A stretch of 64,000 bases of DNA from Platycnemis pennipes. Lineage: Eukaryota > Arthropoda > Insecta > Odonata > Platycnemididae. The translations under genes and the position numbers were made by a program. Location: contig OW121851.1 of the NCBI GenBank assembly GCA_933228895.1, positions 110,753,271-110,817,270 of the forward strand, written 5' to 3'. Of this stretch, positions 47,701-53,700 are shown one piece after another (position 1 is the first letter of the stretch; every line of letters begins with the position of its first letter). A model generated the notes under the pieces. The model did no database searches and was not told the origin of the DNA. It worked only from the letters and a program-made list of their open reading frames with translations.

Positions 47701-50700
47701 TGCAGCATTCACAAACATTTGAATTGGCCATTCAGCGTTTGGCACCCACAAGCAGACGATTTTATTGCGATGTTCGTTTGTTTTATAAATGTTCGCTGGG
47801 CAGCCAAACTGTGAAAACACTTCGAGAAATTAACAGTGTGACAAGTAATTAAAGTGTGACAAGTGATAAGAATTAGTCATGGAGAAGCGTGTGTTGAAAC
47901 GACAAATATCGACAATCGAAAAGCTCAAACTCCTCCGAGAAGTGGACGAAAATCCACATATGAAGCGTGTCGAAATAGCAGCCAAAATGAAGATTCCACC
48001 GTCAACATTAAACTCTATTGTGAAAAATAGGAAAAAACTTGAGAATACATCGCAAGAAGGCACGAGCAAGTACAGGAAAAGAGTGCGAGGTGGCAAATTT
48101 TGTGAGTTGGAGGATGTCCTCCTTAAGTGGTTCAAACAAGCGCGCTCATCCAATGTGCCATTAGATGGTGTAATATTACGTGAAAAGGCCTCGTACTTAG
48201 CCGATAAAATGGGCATCAGTGATTTTAAGGCTTCGAATGGATGGGTTGAAGGATTTAAAAAACGCCATGGCATAGTTTACAGGTGCGTTCGAGGCGAGGC
48301 AGCCAGCGTGGACACTAACGTTCGAGAAACATGGAAAGATGTCACCCTCCCAAGCATCATTAAAAACTACAGCCCGAATGACGTTTTTAATGCCGATGAG
48401 ACCGGCTTATTTTTCAATCTTCTGCCTGATAAAACTTTGGCATTTAGAGGAGATAAGTGTCATGGAGGCAAAATGAGTAAGGAGAGGCTGACAGTCCTCC
48501 TATGCTGCAACGAAAGTGGATCGGAAAAATTGATTCCATTAGTAATCGGGAAATATAAACGCCCCAGATGCTTCAAACATGTTCGGACATTACCTTGCAC
48601 GTATGAATGCAACTCTAATGCCTGGATGACCACAACAATTTTTGAAAAGTTCCTGCGAGCACTGGATGCCAAGATGGGTGGACAAAATCGTAACGTTTTG
48701 TTGCTCATTGATAACTGCACAGCACACCCAATAGACACTGCATTTTTAAGAAATGTTAAAGTTGCGTTTTTTCCTCCTAATTGCACGAGTGTTTTGCAGC
48801 CCCTCGATCAAGGTATCATACGATGCATGAAGCATAAGTACAGGAAACTACTTGTCAATGAGAGATTGACCAACCTTCAAGTGTCAGGTCAAAAAGTAAA
48901 TATCCTAAAAGCGATGCATTTTGTGAAGTATGCCTGGGACTTAGTCAAACCCGAGAACATAAGAAATTGCTTCCGTGCGTCTGGATTTCTTCGCACCACA
49001 AATGAGGACCGTACTGCGTCGTTGACTGCTGAGACAGCGGATGAGCAGCCCGAGCAGCCCGTTGAAGGCTGGGATCAGCTGTTCGGAGAAGGGGAGGGGA
49101 TATCCTTCGACGAGTACGTTGCTTGTGATGATGGCATCGAAGTTTGCAGGTTGGTTGGTTGAATTTGTGAGACTTAAAAACTGAGGATCATTTATTGAGA
49201 GAATTATTAATTAAATTTACAATAACTACTCCAAAAATTAACTTTCATACTCTGAAGTCTTTCAAAATTTGATTGAATGAGACGGTGAATCTCATTGTCA
49301 TGTATTTTAATCTGTAGATTGATGTCAATAGACGAAGTCTGTGAGCAGGAACTTCGAAATGAAGAAGAAGAAGATGAGAATGACGAGGTGGAGCCCAAAT
49401 CGCCTCCAACATTTGCTAAAGCCGTCGAGGCGATGGACACAGTGCGACAGTTCGTTACAAGTCACGAAGTTGATGAAAGTGTTCTGAATGCTTTAGTAAA
49501 AATTGATTCAACTATCAAAGAATTGGGGCTCAGTATTAAGAAACAAAGCACTTTACACAGATTCTTCTCGCCCCTATAAGTTATTGTTTCATCTTTTAAC
49601 GTATGTTTTTGTGTGCTAAATATAAGTAGAGAACAAATGGGAAGTTCCATTTTTGTTTTGTTACAAGTGGTCAAGTAAAGCCATATACGCTCTGGAAAGT
49701 GGAATTTTTTTGGGCCAGGTGCTCATTTTGTTCATTTTTTTGAGGAATTTTGACAATCCTCACAATATATTTTAATATTTGTTTATAAAAAGTTTCATCA
49801 TGGTTAATATGAAAATATAATAATTTACGTTGCATTCATCATAATAATCGACTTTTATTTTTGTCCATGATTTGCAAACCATGAAGTGCGAAAGAGTGCA
49901 GTGTGGGGCATTCGCGCTGCGGATTCATCTATCCTGAGACATGTTCATTACGTGGAAAGTACGAGAAAAATCGCCGGGCGGCTCCGCTAACTATGATGCT
50001 GAACTTAAGGGAATCACATACAAAACGTGCTGTTTGGTTATTATCGTCATAATTTACTATGGATAACGCGTCAACCTAGTAGGTATTTTCTTGGAAGGCG
50101 TAATAAGTGGAAGTGAAACGTTTTTTACAATAAATGAACGGCAGCTATCTACCAGAATAAACTAAACGAACGTAGCATTCCCCTGAACGTTATGCAACTC
50201 ATTATTACATCTTTAACGTTCTCTGGAAGGTCAAACCTCTTTAGCACGTTTTCCTGGTTAGTACGTTCAGAATTTCGGGTCCCTTCAAAAACGTGCTAAC
50301 GAGAGTTCACTGTAATACACGCCCAAAAAACATAACTTATATTGTAAAAAACAAATTGTTGTAACGGCGATTCTCGGTGTGGGAAACTCCGGCTACGGCA
50401 ACTACACACGCTCCGAGGGCTATCGAATGACTGACAATGAAAAAGGAAGAGCTACGAGGTGGCGTCTTCCGTCGACGGCCTTGAGAACAGATTACGAGCT
50501 TGGACGACGATCGTCGTCCGCAGTCAGCGGATAGCACGGACAACGATCGTCGTCCGTCAGCGTTGAACGTGTTAAGTTTCCTTATTGAGTTTATGAATTC
50601 TCGCTGTGAACATGGAGCAATGCAAATACAGTAGACTCTCGATAATACAAAACAAAACTGCCGGTTCCGACAAAAAGCCTATAGTAAATACATTGCAAAA

Positions 50701-53700
50701 TTCGAAAATTCGGTTTCAAAAATACGAATTTTTCAAAATTACGAACTTTTGGCCTGGTCCCCAGGAACAAATGGAATTCGTTTTTACAAACTTTGAGGAA
50801 AAACTGGTTCAGCACAATGAGTGCAATGTGAAAATCGTAGTTAATGTCATTACATATTTATCCCAAATGCCCATGCCCAAATGACCAAAACGTCTGTGCC
50901 ACAATTTAGCCACCGCATTACAATCATTAGTCACAGAATAGCAACAACTTTTATAATCAATCTCAGTTTCAATCGTGTATAAGTTACCATTTGAATTTCC
51001 TATAATAACAAATATCAAAAGTAATGTAAGATTTAATGCTGTTTTCACGCGATAAAACTAGTTTCAATAAGTTTTGTTTTGTGGTAACGTGTAGTAAAAC
51101 TGTTGAATTCATGCAGCATCATGGTCAAACAAATGATCTCCTGTTATTGTCTACCAGTTCAGTTAATGTTTAATAACATTTCATAATGTCTGGGTAAAAA
51201 TTCATTTTCTATGTTTTCTAAATTTGTTAAATGTCTCCTGAATATTAGCATATTTCCCTATTTTCTTTATGCATTCCAAAATATTTTCTTTCTTGTCACA
51301 TCATTGTGTACCTATACTTTTACCTTTGATGACAGGACTCAGTATGTACCAGTAAACTGTCTTTAATAGGGTAGTTTCCTTCATCAAAGAAAACAGACTT
51401 CATTGATTGCGATTTGTGCCCTGCCATAAATGTATTTAATTTACGCAAAAAGTTTGTATTGAGAAATCCCAGTTTACTAGAGAATTAAATGTTAATTTTA
51501 AGGCCATTTGAAAAGGCTCTGAAATGGCGGGGTGCGCTGCCTTCATGCTGACGTAACAGGTAGGTAGTTTATGTTGCGAGGCATAGGAAAATTCGTCTCC
51601 TGAACTTACCGTTGTATTTCAGGGCCTCTCAGCTCTAGTGAATATTTATTAGTATTAACCTGTAAAAACTATCAAAGTTGGAAAAGTATTCTCAGTTAAA
51701 CATGGTATTATTAGTCATTTTATAAGCTCAAGGACGTCCTGCTCACTGTGTCTTCTGCTACGACGAAGCATGGCGTGAAGGTCGTGCGGCGATGGGCGAA
51801 CTACATGGTATGCTTGGGAAAGGAATACTAACTGATTTTAAATGAATCAACTGAATAAGTAATGTTAAATAAATAAATAAAAGCAAAATTATAACTAATT
51901 AACGGAATAAAAATGCCTCCAATTCTTGTTCATAAGCTTTAACGGAGTGCAGCGTCTCTTTGGAAGCATCCGCAGCACCACCTGGTGGCAGGTAGAGGAA
52001 ATAGTTTGACGTCAAACGTAGGATTAACCGGCATGCAACAGTTTGCCGTCGCGTTTTCGCGCCATTGATTTTTTTCACTTTTTAATTAATGAGGAAAAAT
52101 ACTTAACGTCATTTAAAAATCGAACGGCTTAAAACACGTACTCCAGAGGTTATAAACTTTCGATCAAGACAATAAAAAAATAATAGGAAACTACCCTATT
52201 ACCAGTTCCATCCACCAACTCTGCCTCCTTATCATCCCTGCCAACAACTTTTTTCTTCCTCCACAATGCTCAACACTTAATCATTCTTCCCCTTCCCCAT
52301 TACAGTATTCACTCTGATTTACTTCTCCATCCAAACTACATCTCAAAAGTCTGCAAACTATTCTAGTTATCACTCATTTTAGACATGATTTGGTATTACA
52401 TTGGTGGGTGCAATGTCAAGGTCAAGGTTCTCTGAGTCCAGTATTTATGCTTACCCTCCTAAATTCTCCAGCTATCAAATGCCTTCGAAAGCTTCCTGAT
52501 GATGATAATGCCAACTTTCATTTATGCATATCATCCTACCTCTTGATTTCCCTTGAAAGGTGTCCAATGATTACCCTTAATGGCTGTGTGATCCACTGCT
52601 AACTGGAGGATTTAACGAAATTAAATGGATTTCCTCCCATTTCAATAAAATGTTTATTGAAATTATAATTTTTATTTTTCAGGTGCTTTTTTTTCTCTGT
52701 GCTCTTGCTCATTTGATATAATTGGTTTGCAGGTTCTCCTATAGTGCTGTGCATTTTGCCCTCTGTCACATATACAGTGGAACAAGTAACATTCCTGACT
52801 CGATCAGTATTGTGGAGCTGGCCACATTGGCTGACATGCTTGGCTTGGAAGGCTTAAAGGAAGTTATTATGTACACTTTAAAAGTGAAATATTGTCACTT
52901 CTTTCATAAGGTAAGTTTCTTAGAGTGCATATTAATAAATATTTTTGTGGTGATCTTGTGATCTGTAAATTTTTGATAGGATGAATAGGAGATTTTTTGA
53001 CTTCAGTTGTCGAATTTGAATGTTAATATTTGTAATGACTTCAGGCTTTACTATGTGGAACTTCTTCATGCTGAAATCGGGAATTAAAAAAATTATTACA
53101 CTTTGTAATGGTCCACTATAAATGTTTATTATTACGTCCTGGGTTTCATTCACTCGTGACATCTTCAGGTGATGTCACTGAAGGTGTCACAAAGTGAATG
53201 AAACCCATGTCATTGTAATAAACATTTATAGTGGACTTAACAAAGTGTAATAATTTTTAAATTCTCAATTTGAGTATTAATAATAGCTCGAGTATTTGAA
53301 TGATAGAATTGCAATTAATGTGTTAAATTTTATTATGCTAATTTATTGATTTGTTGAGTGTTACGTAAAAGCTGGGGATCATGGAGGCCTAATGGGTAGA
53401 GTGCTGAGCTACTGACTTGAAGAGTCCCGGGTTCTTATCCCGGTCTGAAACCTTTCGGGAAACCCCCTCCTAATATCATTGTGATTCAATTTTCTGCCTG
53501 TCAGAACACTGTAGGAAATCACAGGTGACCGAGGGAAAGGAAATGCCCCCCTACCCTGAATGTGTGAATTTTGCACACCAATGGCTTTGTACAGGGTGAT
53601 CTCTATCCTCACCTATCAAACACGGACGTTTATGTTGAACACTTATTTTTTTTGTTTAAAGCTATAATTTGATTCAATTTAAAAATTATTTATGGTTTTC

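Larger units (their letters stand above)
45367..50571 (-). mobile_element. piggyBac element, decayed, host of a nested Tigger
   Basis: TTAA occurs at both borders (45363-45366 and 50572-50575). The inverted ends are CATGTTCAACGC and GCGTTGAACGTG. Both ends carry the 18-bp perfect palindrome GGACGACGATCGTCGTCC (45516-45533 and 50502-50519), with a one-base variant at 50538-50555. The transposase remnant at 45968-46602 is on the minus strand. Removing the nested Tigger (47400-50312) leaves about 2.3 kb, the usual size for piggyBac. It lies in BTBD8 intron 4. Confidence 0.85.

Noticed and set aside
48460..48786. Minus-strand frame inside the Tigger transposase
   Set aside because: Shadow of the transposase coding sequence.
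53374..53450. tRNA gene on the plus strand
   Set aside because: The same head occurs at 9309-9575 with a shared long body and target duplications, so it is a SINE.
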